Shown here: positions 46,856 to 58,680 of the stretch, one piece after another
Position numbering within the stretch: the first letter of the stretch is position 1
Layout of the letters: every line of letters starts with the position of its first letter
Assembly: GCA_034440615.1 (NCBI GenBank)
Contig: JAOTOM010004563.1
Coordinates: 186,001 to 250,000, forward strand
Source of the DNA: Ashinkailepas kermadecensis
Taxonomy: Eukaryota; Arthropoda; Thecostraca; Neolepadidae
DNA: 64,000 nt
Direction: 5' to 3'
Position numbers and translations under genes: made by a program
The notes under the pieces: generated by a model
Databases searched by the model: none
Seen by the model: the letters and a program-made list of their open reading frames with translations, nothing else
What the model was told of the DNA's origin: nothing

Positions 46856-49430
46856 ACACGCACAGGTACGCGAGCACGAGCGAACGCGACTGAATGGATG
46901 CACGCCTGTATGTATATACAAGTGAACAGAGCTAAGCGGCAGCTTGTGTTATCCAGAACCGTTAAGACGGAGGTTGAACCACCTCCGTTTTCGGTTTAGA
47001 TACGAGCATCTGGCAGGAAAGCACGATCTATTCATAATTCCTATGCAAATCGACCAAATTAAAGCCACTATGGTGTTTATAGACAGCATGTTTGTTTTGC
47101 ATCTGAGCCAGCACGTTGTGTAAGACGGACGACTGGGCGACTCCCTCTGTCATACACGGTCTAGAAGTGACCAACCCGGAATTCCAGGCCGACAGACCTG
47201 GAATTCACTGGCGATTTATGATTACGGACACGGAACGGTACTCGCGAACTACAAACCGCGAACGGCAAGGTGCGGTTTGTAGCTTGTCCGGTCAGGTAGG
47301 AAGCGCTTACGTTCGTCAGATGATGATGGCTACTTGATATATACCACTGCCAAGCACATATGCCATTGCATTGCACCATTGCACTATTGCAGAGATGCTA
47401 TATCAGGTAATGTACGGCTGGGTCAGAAGTCGATATTGACTGCGCACAATCAGGCAAGATCGCTCAGCTGCATACCAGACGCCGTGTGGGCAGCTGATCG
47501 CCACGGTGATCGGTAGGCGATCGAAGACAACAATTACAGTGATTAAACTACCATAAGCTGTCCGCAGTTATCATATGAAAGGAAAGGTTATCACTTCACA
47601 TGCGGAGTTATTTGGTGACGACGAGTCTGCACCAGTCTACGGTGTACCGTGCAGTGTCAGTGTACTGTCACCCGGTATGCAGGATCCCTTTAGTCAGTCG
47701 TAGAAGCTGATGGGCAGGAGTTCAGAAAACTGCGCCGACTTGAATGCCGCCTTAAACCACTACTGACGTGGCAAATCACTCAGGGATCGCAGGCGCAGTC
47801 AGGGGAGCCTCCCCGTTAGCAACCAAAAATTCACTAGATCGAACGGCAAATTTTTAGGACTTTAACCACGCAAAACCAAAACTTTACGGCGCGCGAAGCG
47901 CATCGAAAGCGTTCTCTGGTCATTGCATTTTTTTGGTTGCCCCCTTAAGAAGCTCCTGGCTGCGCAACCGCCACGCAGTGTTAAAATAATGGTTTTTCGT
48001 TGGGTGTGAGATGTCGAAACGAGTAAAGTAAGATGTCGAAATCTTGTCATGGAAGCTTCCGAATTAAAATATCGTTGCAGTTCTTCAAACTCAATGTTGA
48101 GCCAATAGTGCACACTAGTGCATGTTTTTCGTTCAATTTGTGGGACACCTAATATAGGTGTACCTGTACTAACGATAACGATTACAATGCCATGGTATCA
48201 GCAGATGGCATTGCTTAGCAGACCACATCATAGCTAATCTATGCACCTGGAATTGTGTTACGAGATGCTTGTGTATCACAATCCGTAATGGTGAGTATAA
48301 GCATATGTATACACGAAATACTCAGAAACGAGTCATGGAGACTTCATAAGCACACATCAGCAAACACGATGTCGATACTTCCCGGAAAAGGATGTCTATT
48401 CAATGCTCAGAAAGTGGCATAGTCCACCCTATTTCACGAATAGTTTATCACTGTTGTCACGGATGACCAAATTTGGGACAATATCAACAATATCAGCATC
48501 ATCACGGAGAAGTTTAACATCAGGTGATTTCTCCGCCGAGCTATATCACGAAAACACCGCCAGCCGAACAGCCTGGCCAGGTGTAGGTATGTACCATGTT
48601 TGGATGCACTCACTTAACGGCCACTGAGGTACATTGACACGGAGTGCCTGACGGAAAGAAGCAATCGTGTTCGTATGGCCTGCAATCACTTAACTCATCC
48701 TGTTTGCTATTTCTAAATCAATGCATGGTGTCCAAGACCAGTATGTACCTCTCCAAACTGAGTACACCTATCGGATACCAACAAGCCTGATAGGTCATTG
48801 GGTTCACACGTTGGTACAGCAGAGCCGCGCCTGGGACAGATCCGAAAGCTCCCCTCTCATTGAAAAGGTCTGATCGCGAAGTAAGCTCAAGTCGTTACAA
48901 ATAAACGCCTGTTCATCATGATTCGAGACATAGACATGATAAGGTGTGCCGTACAACTTTATTCTTCAGTGTTGAATTGTTTAACGTGCATCATATTAAA
49001 GTAGTGATGGGGATGTTTAACATCTATTTTCTCCGCGAAGCACGTGCGATTCCGCATCAGTAGTGGCGGCCCATTCGAATTAACCAAAGCCTTGGAGAAA
49101 TTGGTCTTCTCAGACGATCCGCTAAGGAAAGCACTTTGCTTGGACAAAATACGCCGGTGATAGTGAAGCAGGAGTTCATCATCCGAGAGCCGGCGGCAAA
49201 ACATCTGCCCACTATGGGCTGACCATCCAAGTGACAGTCATTTCGCAAGAACCGACGGCCTTTCACCGGTCAGAGGCCTCGCCACGACAAGAACACCTCG
49301 CGGCCCAGATATGCACGGAGCGGTGGCGGTGTTCTGCCAAGTTGAGCTGCACCGCGACGCGGCTGTCGAAGTGTGCACACCACTGAGTTATACATACAAG
49401 TGTTAGCGGGGCCTCATTCTCCATTCAATA
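46856..49430. other. unique, AT-richer sequence without recognised genes
   Basis: Apart from the hairpins, nothing is supported. A GCGCGCGAAGCGC word at about 47889-47901 resembles palindromic ends seen in some non-autonomous transposons. Short frames on both strands are not recognisable. Confidence 0.5.
47179..47282. other. two adjacent perfect hairpins
   Basis: GAATTCCAGG (47179-47188) pairs with CCTGGAATTC (47197-47206) around an 8-nt loop. CTACAAACCGC (47249-47259) pairs with GCGGTTTGTAG (47272-47282) around a 12-nt loop. No U-run or gene context supports a terminator. Possibly part of a mobile element. Confidence 0.7.
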
Positions 49431-50170
49431 CGGGCGTCCATCCGTTGAATGGCCGGGTGCGTGCGGCGGGTGTTGCGCGGCGTCCAGATCGGCCAGGTGC
49501 GTGCGGCGGGTGTTGCGCGGCGCCCAGATCGGCCGGCGGCGCGCGCCCGCTGCGACACGAGCCGGCGACGGGCGCCGGCCGGCATCTGGGCCGACCGAGG
49601 TGCCGCCAGGTGTGCGTGTCCGGTCTGAGGCCGGCTCCGCGTGCGCCCAGCCGCCGCCGCCGCCGCCGCGCAGAAGGCCCGTAATAACACAACACCCACA
49701 CGGCGGTGTCGAGACGCTGGCCGGCGACGGCAGCAACTGCGCGCCGTTGCAGCCGCGACGGGCGAGCCCGGCTGCGGCCGCGGCCGCCGCGCCGGCCAGC
49801 ACAGCACGGCGGCGGAACGGCCGGCCCGGCGGCGGAACGGCCGCCAGCACGTCGCCGTGCGGCCACGGCGCCGCCGTCCGCCGACAGGTGTGGCCGGCAC
49901 GGTCCCACGCGCGTCCCGCCGCCAGTTTTTATCAGCGGCCGCGGCGCGCGTCGATGACTGACCGGGCGGCCGGGCGGCGGCCGCGCTGGTGGGAGGCCGG
50001 GCGTCGGCACGCCCCCGTCTGCACGGCCACGCCTCTGACGGCGGACCACGGCCGCAGCGGTACTCGCAGCTGGTCACAGTAGCCGGCTGACTGCGGGTCG
50101 CCGCGGGCTGGTGTGACGACGGTGCTCTGGAGACGACACCGGCGCACCTTCCGGCGCGGATATCGGTCAC
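49431..50170. other. CpG-rich island in AT-richer surroundings
   Basis: About 740 bp of dense CpG with CCGCCG and GCGGCGG runs. It starts with a duplicated GTGCGTGCGGCGGGTGTTGC (49457 and 49497). It could be the promoter or 5' exon of an unrecognised gene, or an upstream how promoter. A 265-codon minus frame is present but uninformative. Confidence 0.5.
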
Positions 50171-50199
50171 CACCATGTTTACGCACAACATGTTTAGCA

Positions 50200-51310
50200 C
50201 CGCACGTGCTCCTGCATAATCGCAATACCTGCTCTCTCGAGCACAATCGTAATACCAACACCGCGTCTAATCAGAATACCAATACTCTTCCGTACAGGCA
50301 CCTTACCAACGCCTTACGGAGCAATAATAATACCAGCACCCTCTACATTACCACCGCCCTCCCAAACAACCATAGTACCAGTACTTCCAAGTACAATCTT
50401 GATACCAAGACTTTCACACGATAGCAATGGGTATCAGTTACCAGCATATCCGGCACAAATATGACAATGCCACCGCTCCAATTACCACAGGAATCCTTTA
50501 GGACTGTCCGGCACCATTTGTGTATGACTGTCATGCAGGAATCCTACCGGAGTTTTTTTTTACTAGAGAGGGCGGTGAAAAATGGCAGTTTTAAATATAT
50601 TGGAGGTATTACTTCCAACATCAAGCACGAAATACGCAGGACATGGATACACATGGAACCATCGCACGGGTATGGCACAAGCAGAGGCGGAGGCACGTCG
50701 TTTGATCAGGATTGCCAACGCAGCGGCACAACGTCACAATATTAATGCTAAGTTTTGTTCTGAGGAACCTGCCTCCTGCCCCCCCCCCCGTGGCGTCGCC
50801 AGTAGGCATAAGCCAGGTGTTGACACTATAGCCGAGTGATCAGACATTCCTGGCATTTCTCTGAGAGATATCATAAGTCCAGTGTACAAGCTTTACATTT
50901 AAATCGTTTCCAGTCACACGCCAGGGGACAGAGCAATACATTTACAGAGAGAAAAGCAAGTCAGATGGCACTGGAAGGCAGGGGTGGTAAGAAAGAGGAC
51001 ATGGCAAAACAGAGGGCAGCGGATAGAATCAAGACCAATTAGCGGAAGCGGCAAGGCTTTGAGGCACGGCTTGGAAGGCAGAGGGCAGGTGCAAAGCAGA
51101 GCCGGACACAATAAGGTAGAGAGCACGGCAACACGAAGGGAACAACAAGGCAGAGGGCGAGCGCGCAAAAGCAGAGGACGGGACAAGACAGATAACAGGC
51201 CACGGCGGGGGAGGTGGCACTGGAAGAGATATGACAGAGCAAAACAGAGATAATGGCAAGACAGCACCGTGAAAGACGGAGGGCGCGGCCAAGATGGAAA
51301 GCGAGACAAA
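50200..51310. repeat. decayed low-complexity repeats
   Basis: 50200-50480 has irregular AATACCA words. 50930-51300 has irregular GGCAAAACAGAGGGCAG-type units with a purine-rich plus strand. 50779-50789 is a C11 run that belongs to the poly-G element signature also seen at about 61741. Confidence 0.5.
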
Positions 51311-52255
51311 TCAGCATGGACATTCTAGGTGAGAGATGTGAATTGTATTGGCAGTCTGGGACAAGGAACAATATTGTGGTGGCCAATGTAATGGTGTGCG
51401 CCGGTTCCTAGTCCGGTAAACATCCGAAGGGCTACGGGACGTCACCGAGCAGCTGCGGGACACAAGTGCTGGCGTGCCGCACACTTGGTACGTGGTCCCG
51501 GTCCTGCTGAGGAGGGAGAGGTGGGCAGGACGCCACCACACGCGGGCAGTTCTGGAGGAGCAACTGTCAGCGCGATGCTTCGCAGCAGGGTGACGGAGCC
51601 GGCACGCCGACCGGACGCGGCCAGTCTCGTAGCCACCTGATGGCGTGTCGACTGATGTTTCCGTATCATGCAGCGCGTGGGCTGGCAGCCGATCCACCAA
51701 CTCGTCTATTTCGGAACAGGTCATAATTTACTGACGAGACTGAAATCAAAAGTTGCTCCGGCTGGCGCGTCATCCCGAGGCATTAGAACTCCATCAGCCG
51801 AACGCAAAATAAAACACCTCCAGTGTTTGGAGAGTAAACCTCCCGACTGCGTACGCGTCTAAAAAGAAAACTACGCAAACCAGAGCTCGATTGGTTGCGG
51901 GAGTTGGGATTCTGCCAGCTTTGCGCAGTTGCCAGACTGCAATCTAACGCGAGACAGAGCACTACATAGCTTGGATTAGCCCAACAGATACGCCCAAGTA
52001 GAGGCGCGCACGAGGTGATGGCAGGGACATGTGTCCCTGATCCATACCACAAGAAGCGAAAAACCCCATCGCAGGTCGACTTTTTCGATGACTACGATCA
52101 CGTTTTTCGTCTCTTGCTTTTATTTCGTTCATTTGGGGTACAAACATGGGCACATTTTTGGCCCGTGGGGCCGCCCAACAATTACAAAAGTATCTTACGC
52201 CACCTCAACGGTCGTTCTAGAAGCAACAGGGGCCAACTTACACTTGCAGAGTAGC
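51311..52255. other. unique sequence
   Basis: No feature recognised. Confidence 0.4.
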
Positions 52256-52640
52256 CTTTAACAGCTACAGCGAGTCCTCTGACGGTGACAAAAGTTCGTC
52301 GGACAGTTGCAGAGGACTCTTTTACAGCTCCAAACAACCCCTTTGGTTTTTACAGGGGGCTATCCGGCAGCTAGAAATGACCTTCTGACGGCTACAGAAG
52401 GGCATTCTATAGCTAAATAGGGCCATGATATAGCTACAGAGGTCCATTATATGGCTACAGAGGACCGTTCTACACCTACAGAGGACCATTCAAAAGCTAC
52501 GGGCCATTCTACAGTTACAGAGGGCCAATTCAATAGCTACAGAGGGCCATTCTATAGCTACAGAGGGTCATTCTACAGCTACAGGGGGCTGTTTGACATT
52601 TACAGTAGGAGATATACAGCTGCTGAGGACATTCTGTAAC
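52256..52640. repeat. decayed 21-bp array
   Basis: About 18 copies of GAGGGCCATTCTATAGCTAC plus A, best preserved at 52430-52590 and increasingly diverged towards both ends. Confidence 0.85.
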
Positions 52641-53755
52641 CGTTTGAACCTAATTATTAACGTATAGTGGTTAGGGTCGTAACATCCAGGAAGGTCCGGT
52701 CCGGCATTTCATATACTGTGCTCAGATTATCTGATTCAAATTTGGTTTTAGAGTAACTGACAAGAAACAGCATGAAATAGGAGACCAGTTTCTGATGAAA
52801 GACATGAATAACAGGTTTGCATTTTGCAGCCTGCATATGCTCACGTTTTTAGTCATGAGTTCCAAAGAAATGAAATAGCTATCTCTGCAGCATAACGTGA
52901 ATGATGTAATTAGCCTGATAGACTTGGCCAACGCCAGCCCATGGCATGCGTCTGTTTTGGTCAATCAACGTGCATTAATCATCGTCATCGGAAGGCTTTG
53001 TGTACAAATCGGGCATGACAAGGTTTTTCTTCCAAAGGAAGACAGTCCACCTGCAACCGAGCACGAATAGGCCGACGTCCTCGCCGATGCTACCAACCAT
53101 GGGTGGAGCCTTAGTGATAGTGATAAGAGGTGGTGCTTGAACACCACCTAAGGGTGGCTGAGTACCATCTATCTTGGAGAAATTCAACATTAGTGCCTCC
53201 GGGGATATGTGCGCAAGCACCACCTAGAAACCACAAGGCCATGCAAAAACACCGTCTGAGTTTCTCGGAATAATTTGGAGAACTCCACTAGTGCTACCAG
53301 CCACGCTGATTTCGACAAGTGTTGCACAGCGACAGGAAGGTGCGCATCAGCTGATAGCTTCGCCTTCTTTTGGGATACGGCGCCGGTAATTCGGATTGTT
53401 ATTCTTCTTCTAATGTACTATGGAGAGTCGATGTTCGTGTATTATTGATGCAAGAACATTGCTCAGTGCTGACTGTGACACATGCATTTTGTATTACTCG
53501 TGTAATACGAGATGAGGGTCTGCTCCTTGGAAGAATACTTAGAATCTGTCATAGGTGTCACTGTGCGATATTGGCTGGGGGACCAAGTGATCTTTTTCTT
53601 GGCCAAAGCTGTCACGAAAGCCATTTGTATCCAGTGTATGTCCATAGGCCCAATTGTTAAGCTTCGATCTAATTGGGGGTCAAATCAATAATTGAGGTCC
53701 TTAGCGTATACAAGGTGACACCCATGGAACGTACCCAGAGGAGTCGTGGACAAGC
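52641..53755. other. unique AT-richer sequence
   Basis: No gene or repeat recognised. Confidence 0.45.
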
Positions 53756-54756
53756 ACACACCGCCGCATCGTTCCGTGTCACTGGCCCGTGTCACACACC
53801 GCCGCATCGTTCCGTGTCACTGACCCGTGTCACACACCGCCGCATCGTTCCGTGTCACTGGCTGTGCACACCGCCGCATGTTCAGTGTCACTGACCCGTG
53901 TCACACACTGCCGCATCGTTCCGTATCACTGGCCCGTGTCACACACCGTCACATCGTTCCGTGTCACTGACCCGTGTTACACACCGCCGCATCGTTCCGT
54001 GTCACTGGCCCATGTCACACCGCCGCATCGTTCCGTGTCACTGACCCGTGTCACACACTGCCGCATCGTTCCGTGTCACTGGCCCATGTCACACACCGCC
54101 GCATCGTTCCGTGTCACTGACCCGTGTCACACACCGCCGCATCGTTCCGTGTCACTGACCCGTGTCACACACCGCCGCATCGTTCCGTGTCACTGGCCCG
54201 TGTCACACACCGTCACATCGTTCCGTGTCACTGGCCCGTGTCACACACCGCCGCATCGTTCCGTGTCACTGACCCGTGTCACACACCGCCGCATCGTTCC
54301 GTGTCACTGACCCGTGTCACACACTGCCGCATCGTTCCGTGTCACTGACCCGTGTCACACACCGCCGCATCGTTCCGTGTCACTGACCCGTGTCACACAC
54401 TGCCGCATCGTTCCGTGTCACTGGCATGTGTCACACACCGCCGCATCGTTCCGTGTCACTGACCCGTGTCACACACCGCCGCATCGTTCCGTGTCACTGG
54501 CATGTGTCACACACCGCCGCATCGTTCCGTGTCACACACCGCCGCATCGTTCCGTGTCACTGACCCGTGTCACACACCGCCGCATCGTTCCGTGTCACTG
54601 ACCCGTGTCACACACCGCCGCATCGTTCCGTGTCACTGACCCGTGTCACACACCGCCGCATCGTTCCGTGTCACTGGCATGTGTCACACACCGCCGCATC
54701 GTTCCGTGTTACTGACCCGTGTCACACACCACCGCATCGTTCCGTGTCACTGATCC
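53756..54756. repeat. 38-bp tandem array (about 26 copies)
   Basis: Unit CGTGTCACTGACCCGTGTCA plus CACACCGCCGCATCGTTC. Variants include GGCCCG, GGCATG, CACTGCCGC and CGTCACATC. A few copies are internally shortened (near 53865, 54012 and 54530). Confidence 0.98.
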
Positions 54757-54769
54757 GTGACCAACGGTT

Positions 54770-55140
54770 GGGATTAGATAAAGACTGCGCAGTAAGGGCT
54801 ATACCCCCCTGGGTCTGGTGACGACTGTAAATGAAGGATACGCCCTCCTTGCGCCTGGTGAAAACCGTACATAGAGGCAACACCCTCATGAGGCTGGGCC
54901 ACAACGAAAACTTTCATTTGAGGCTACATCTTCCTGTAGTTCCCCGACAGCTGTAAGTGGAGGCTACCTTGCCCTGAGGTCTGATGTCGACTTTAAAATG
55001 GAAGCTGCTGCAGGAGGGTGCAGTTTGTATGTACCATCCTGAGGTCTGGCGACAATGACAATTGTAAATGGGGGCCACACCCACATCTTCCTGTGGTGTG
55101 TGTGACAACTGCAAGAGGTTACATTTCGTCTGATTTAGGC
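54770..55140. repeat. decayed flank of the 81-bp array
   Basis: Diverged units of about 57 bp (CTGAGGTCTGGTGACGACTG and TAAATGGAGGCTAC forms) share words with the adjacent 81-bp array and grade into it. Confidence 0.7.
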
Positions 55141-55772
55141 TTGATAGCGCCTGTACTTAGAGGTCACGCCTGCCCTGGGTCTGCTGCAGAGACTGTATCT
55201 GGAACCATCCTGGTACCTGCTGAAGTATAGCCTGTACATAGAGGTCACACCTGCCCCGGGTCTGGTGTAGAGACTGTACCTGGTACCATCCTGGTACATG
55301 GTGAAGTCTAGTCTGTACGTAGGGTCACGCATGCTCCGGGTCTGGTGTAGAGACTGTACCTGGTACCATCCTTGTACCTGTGAAGCATAGCCTGTTAGGG
55401 GTCACACCTGCTCGGGTCTGGTGTAGAGACTGTACCTGGTACCATCCTGGTACATGGTGAAGTCTAGGTTCTAGAGGTCACGCATGCCCCGGGTCTGGTG
55501 TAGAGACTGTACCTGTCCATCCTGGTATAGCCTGTACATAGAGGTCACACCTGCCCCGGGTCTGGTGTAGAGACTGTACCTGGTACCATCCTGGTACATG
55601 GTGAAGTCTAGTCTGTACGTAGAGGTCACGCATGCCCCGGGTCTGGTGTAGAGACTGTACCTGGTACCATCCTTGTACCTGGTGAAGCATAGCCTGTACG
55701 TAGGGGTCACACCTGCCCCGGGTCTGGTGTAGAGACTGTACCTGGTACCATCCTGGTACATGGTGAAGTCGG
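55141..55772. repeat. 81-bp tandem array (about 7.5 copies)
   Basis: The unit contains CCCCGGGTCTGGTGTAGAGA, CTGTACCTGGTACCATCCTG and GTGAAG with TAGAGGTCAC. Some copies carry short deletions (near 55380, 55460 and 55515). Confidence 0.96.
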
Positions 55773-55911
55773 GCTGTGCGGACACACCCATGGGTGAAGT
55801 TGGAAAATTATTGGTGGTGCCAAATGCATGACAGCAATGAGTGCTGTCAACTTGGTTGGTGGGGATCACCCATAGGGTTCCATGTTAAAAGAGCAAGAAG
55901 TTGGTGGGAGC

Positions 55912-55980
55912 AAGATAAAGATGGCGGGGTCCAGACCCCACCAAAAGATAAAGATGGCGGGGTCCAGACCCCACCAAAAG
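55912..55980. repeat. 33-bp direct repeat with internal hairpin (2 copies)
   Basis: AAGATAAAGATGGCGGGGTC and CAGACCCCACCAA occur twice at a 33-bp period. In each copy TGGCGGGGT faces ACCCCACCA with one mismatch. Confidence 0.93.
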
Positions 55981-56885
55981 AATATGGAACTCCACCCCTG
56001 GATACGCCGTGAGCGTGACGAGCGCGGCGCTTGTTCTTGCCGCTGGCACAGTACAGCCGCCTCTCGGATCGATCAGGGGCGAGACGCAGTTGGAGGTGCC
56101 GTTTTTCTGGGGCGGCTGTGAGGAGGCCATGTTCCGAGTTCAGGAGACGATGACGGATGAGTGTGTCGGGGACGCACTTGTGGCGGCACAGAAACGGGCC
56201 AGCCGCCTCCCACTCCCCCTTCCGCTTACTGCGACCCGGTACTGCTGATCTCGGAGAGCACTTATTCAGGCTCGCTGCCGCTGATGCGTTTGAGAGGGTA
56301 CGTTGGGAGGAGGTGAGCGGCAAATACGACGCAGCGCGCACATCGTCATCGGCTCCTGTGAAAGGGTGAGACGTGCTTGTCTCTGTACACATCGCACAGT
56401 AATCTTAAGAGCCGACGCTGGTCGGACATTTAACCCGACCACGGAAGGGCACAGTACTATGTGACTCTCCCAAGGTCTCAAAAACCAACCGTTAGATTTT
56501 CTCGCGGAAAATGGCCATCGATTTTGCGGATTAGAATTTGATCCATAAATGACAATCATTCCTAAACCATTCTGATTTTGTACGGGACCAAGACACTGGG
56601 GAGTGGGACTCTCCACCCACTGATTCTTTGCTTCCAAACTGATTTTTCTATCTTGCACCCTGGAATGCTTTTGAAGTGAGAATACATTTATTTTCAGAAA
56701 TCGCAGACGAATACAATTTAGTATGCAATTCGGGTAATACCCTAAGATGTTTCCTCTGCTTCTTATACCTCGAATTTTAAACTTAATCTTGTCCTCAGCA
56801 AAAATAATGACCTCAGAAGCAAGTGACGTGCCAAGAGCATACTTCGCACAATGGCGGAATCAGCGAATTGAAAAAGGACGCAAGA
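55981..56885. other. unique sequence
   Basis: A minus-strand frame of 181 codons (55847-56392) spans part of this and the 33-bp repeat. It resembles no protein I know. No array. Confidence 0.4.
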
Positions 56886-56889
56886 CCTA

Positions 56890-57010
56890 GAGTAATTTTC
56901 GCGGTCTCGGCGCGACTTTTTTGGGCCCAACGTGATTTCCAGGGACCCGGCGCGACATTTTGAGGCCCAAGCATGGTTTTCAGGAGTCCGCGTGACTTTT
57001 TAGATCAGCA
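56890..57010. repeat. short decayed CGCGACTTTTTTGGGCCC repeat block
   Basis: About six imperfect 20-21-bp units (GGCGCGAC(A/T)TTTTGAGGCCC). In reverse complement they read GGGCCCAAAA..GTCGCG, like the decayed array at 44080-44835, suggesting one family in opposite orientation. Confidence 0.65.
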
Positions 57011-58109
57011 ATTGTACCCTTTTCCTCCCGCCTTCGGTACGCCACTGAGCCGACGTAAACCATACTAGGCATTGCATCTGCGTTAAAGTCACTATTCATC
57101 TCGCATATGCTACTCGAACATCACCAAAGATGTCAGCTGAAAATGTAATGTCAGAAAACCAGGGTGATATTATTCTGGTGCTTCAAACGTCTTCGGAGAA
57201 AACTTGCCATTGAAGTGTATCATTTTTTGTTCTTCATACTCAGGATGATGCAGGTTCTGGCTGACAACACCGTCTTCCAAACCACTTGCCAATGCCATTT
57301 ATTGCAGTGTCCTCTTTCCCGTCCCTTGCAAAAACCTCCATTAAATGTTTCCACTTATCGGCCATTTGGAACACGTGAAAGTTCGGACAGGGCATCACCA
57401 CACGGTGCCAGGATCCAATGCCAAACAGAGGACCGAGTTTGCGCAGTGTTGTGATGCCACTCAATTGAAGGTTGTTTTTTTTCCTGGGTTTTCGTCGCAG
57501 TTCTTTTCGTTGAGAGTGAATCTTTCATACGGCTTTCATCTCCTCACATGACTGGTTTTACTGTTGGTAGCTTCAACGCGCTTCTCAGGGCTTCATTGGT
57601 ATGTTCGATCCCGATGGTTGCATATATAAAGCCTCGACAACGTTATTAATCTTCCCAGTATCGGAAGCGAAGCATTTCTATGCTGCCAGGCTTCCTCTGG
57701 GGATTTTGATTGTGGGGGCCGAGGCTACTATTGCGGCGGCGACAGTCCTTGTGAAACCAACTCCAGCCCCCGCATTAATGCTGAAGTAATGGCAGACTTG
57801 CAGTGACTGCGGGGGCCGCGACCGCGACTGCGGGGGCAAAACATATTAGGAGAGGCCCTGCTGTTCACTGTTCTCACAGGAAACAAAACGTCACCAGATT
57901 GGCACACTTTCCTCACTCATGGGGGAAGTCGAGGTAAATTCGGCAAATTTTTAATTGAGAGGGCCTTGAACACACGTGGTAAGAGTTTGATTATGTGTGC
58001 CAATATTCTGAAAGGGTGATCTTTTGTGCATAAATGAGTCGCATAAAGATTTTTCCGTAAAAAATTACAAATTAGTGATATTTTGAGTTGTTCTGATGTA
58101 TCACCCTTG
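57011..58109. other. unique AT-richer sequence
   Basis: Overlapping 74-96-codon frames on both strands near 57164-57464 are unrecognised. Nothing supported as a gene. Confidence 0.4.
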
Positions 58110-58680
58110 TCTCAACTTACCCCAGGCGTGGGGAAAGTTGATCCTAGTGGTGGGATAAGTTGATCACAAGCCTTATTTATGTAAACAAATGCTGTGATGG
58201 CTACTGTGGAGTGTTACTTTTAGTGTTGCAGGCATTTTGTGGTCACTTTTTGTCACCTCACGTGTTCTGGTGGAAAAACATGAAAGCTATCAGAAAATTC
58301 CGCGTAATATACTTCGACCTAGATTTTCACCGCCTTTTTATCTGGTATTGTCACACCATAACTCATAACATAACAATCTGCTCAACGCCAAAAGGCTGAA
58401 CGACAATTTTATGCCAATTTATGTCATGGAAAACATGAGCACCACGCAACACATTAAGAGGCCACGGCTCATCCACGGCTCATCGGATGGACCTTACAAA
58501 TCACATTTTTGTTGAAGGCTCAGCAGATATCTATCGCTTTCGACCCCCGTATAACCAAAAATGGAGACTCTTCGAATGGTTGGCAGGTGGCTTTTAAGTT
58601 CTCATGACACCATAAGAGGTGAAATAACGGGGGTGGCTCAACTTACCTGGATGCTAACTAACCTCACCTTCCCCTACCAA
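58110..58680. mobile_element. possible non-autonomous element with AAGTTGA/TCAACTT terminal words
   Basis: TCTCAACTTACCCCAGGCG and GGGGAAAGTTGATCC, GGGATAAGTTGATC occur at 58112-58166. GGCTCAACTTACCTGG and CACCTTCCCCTACC occur at about 58634-58678. The pairing of these words suggests an element of about 570 bp, but clean terminal inverted repeats and a target duplication are not established. Confidence 0.3.

Noticed and set aside
55847..56392. 181-codon minus frame
   Set aside because: Includes the 33-bp repeat at its end and has no recognisable domain.
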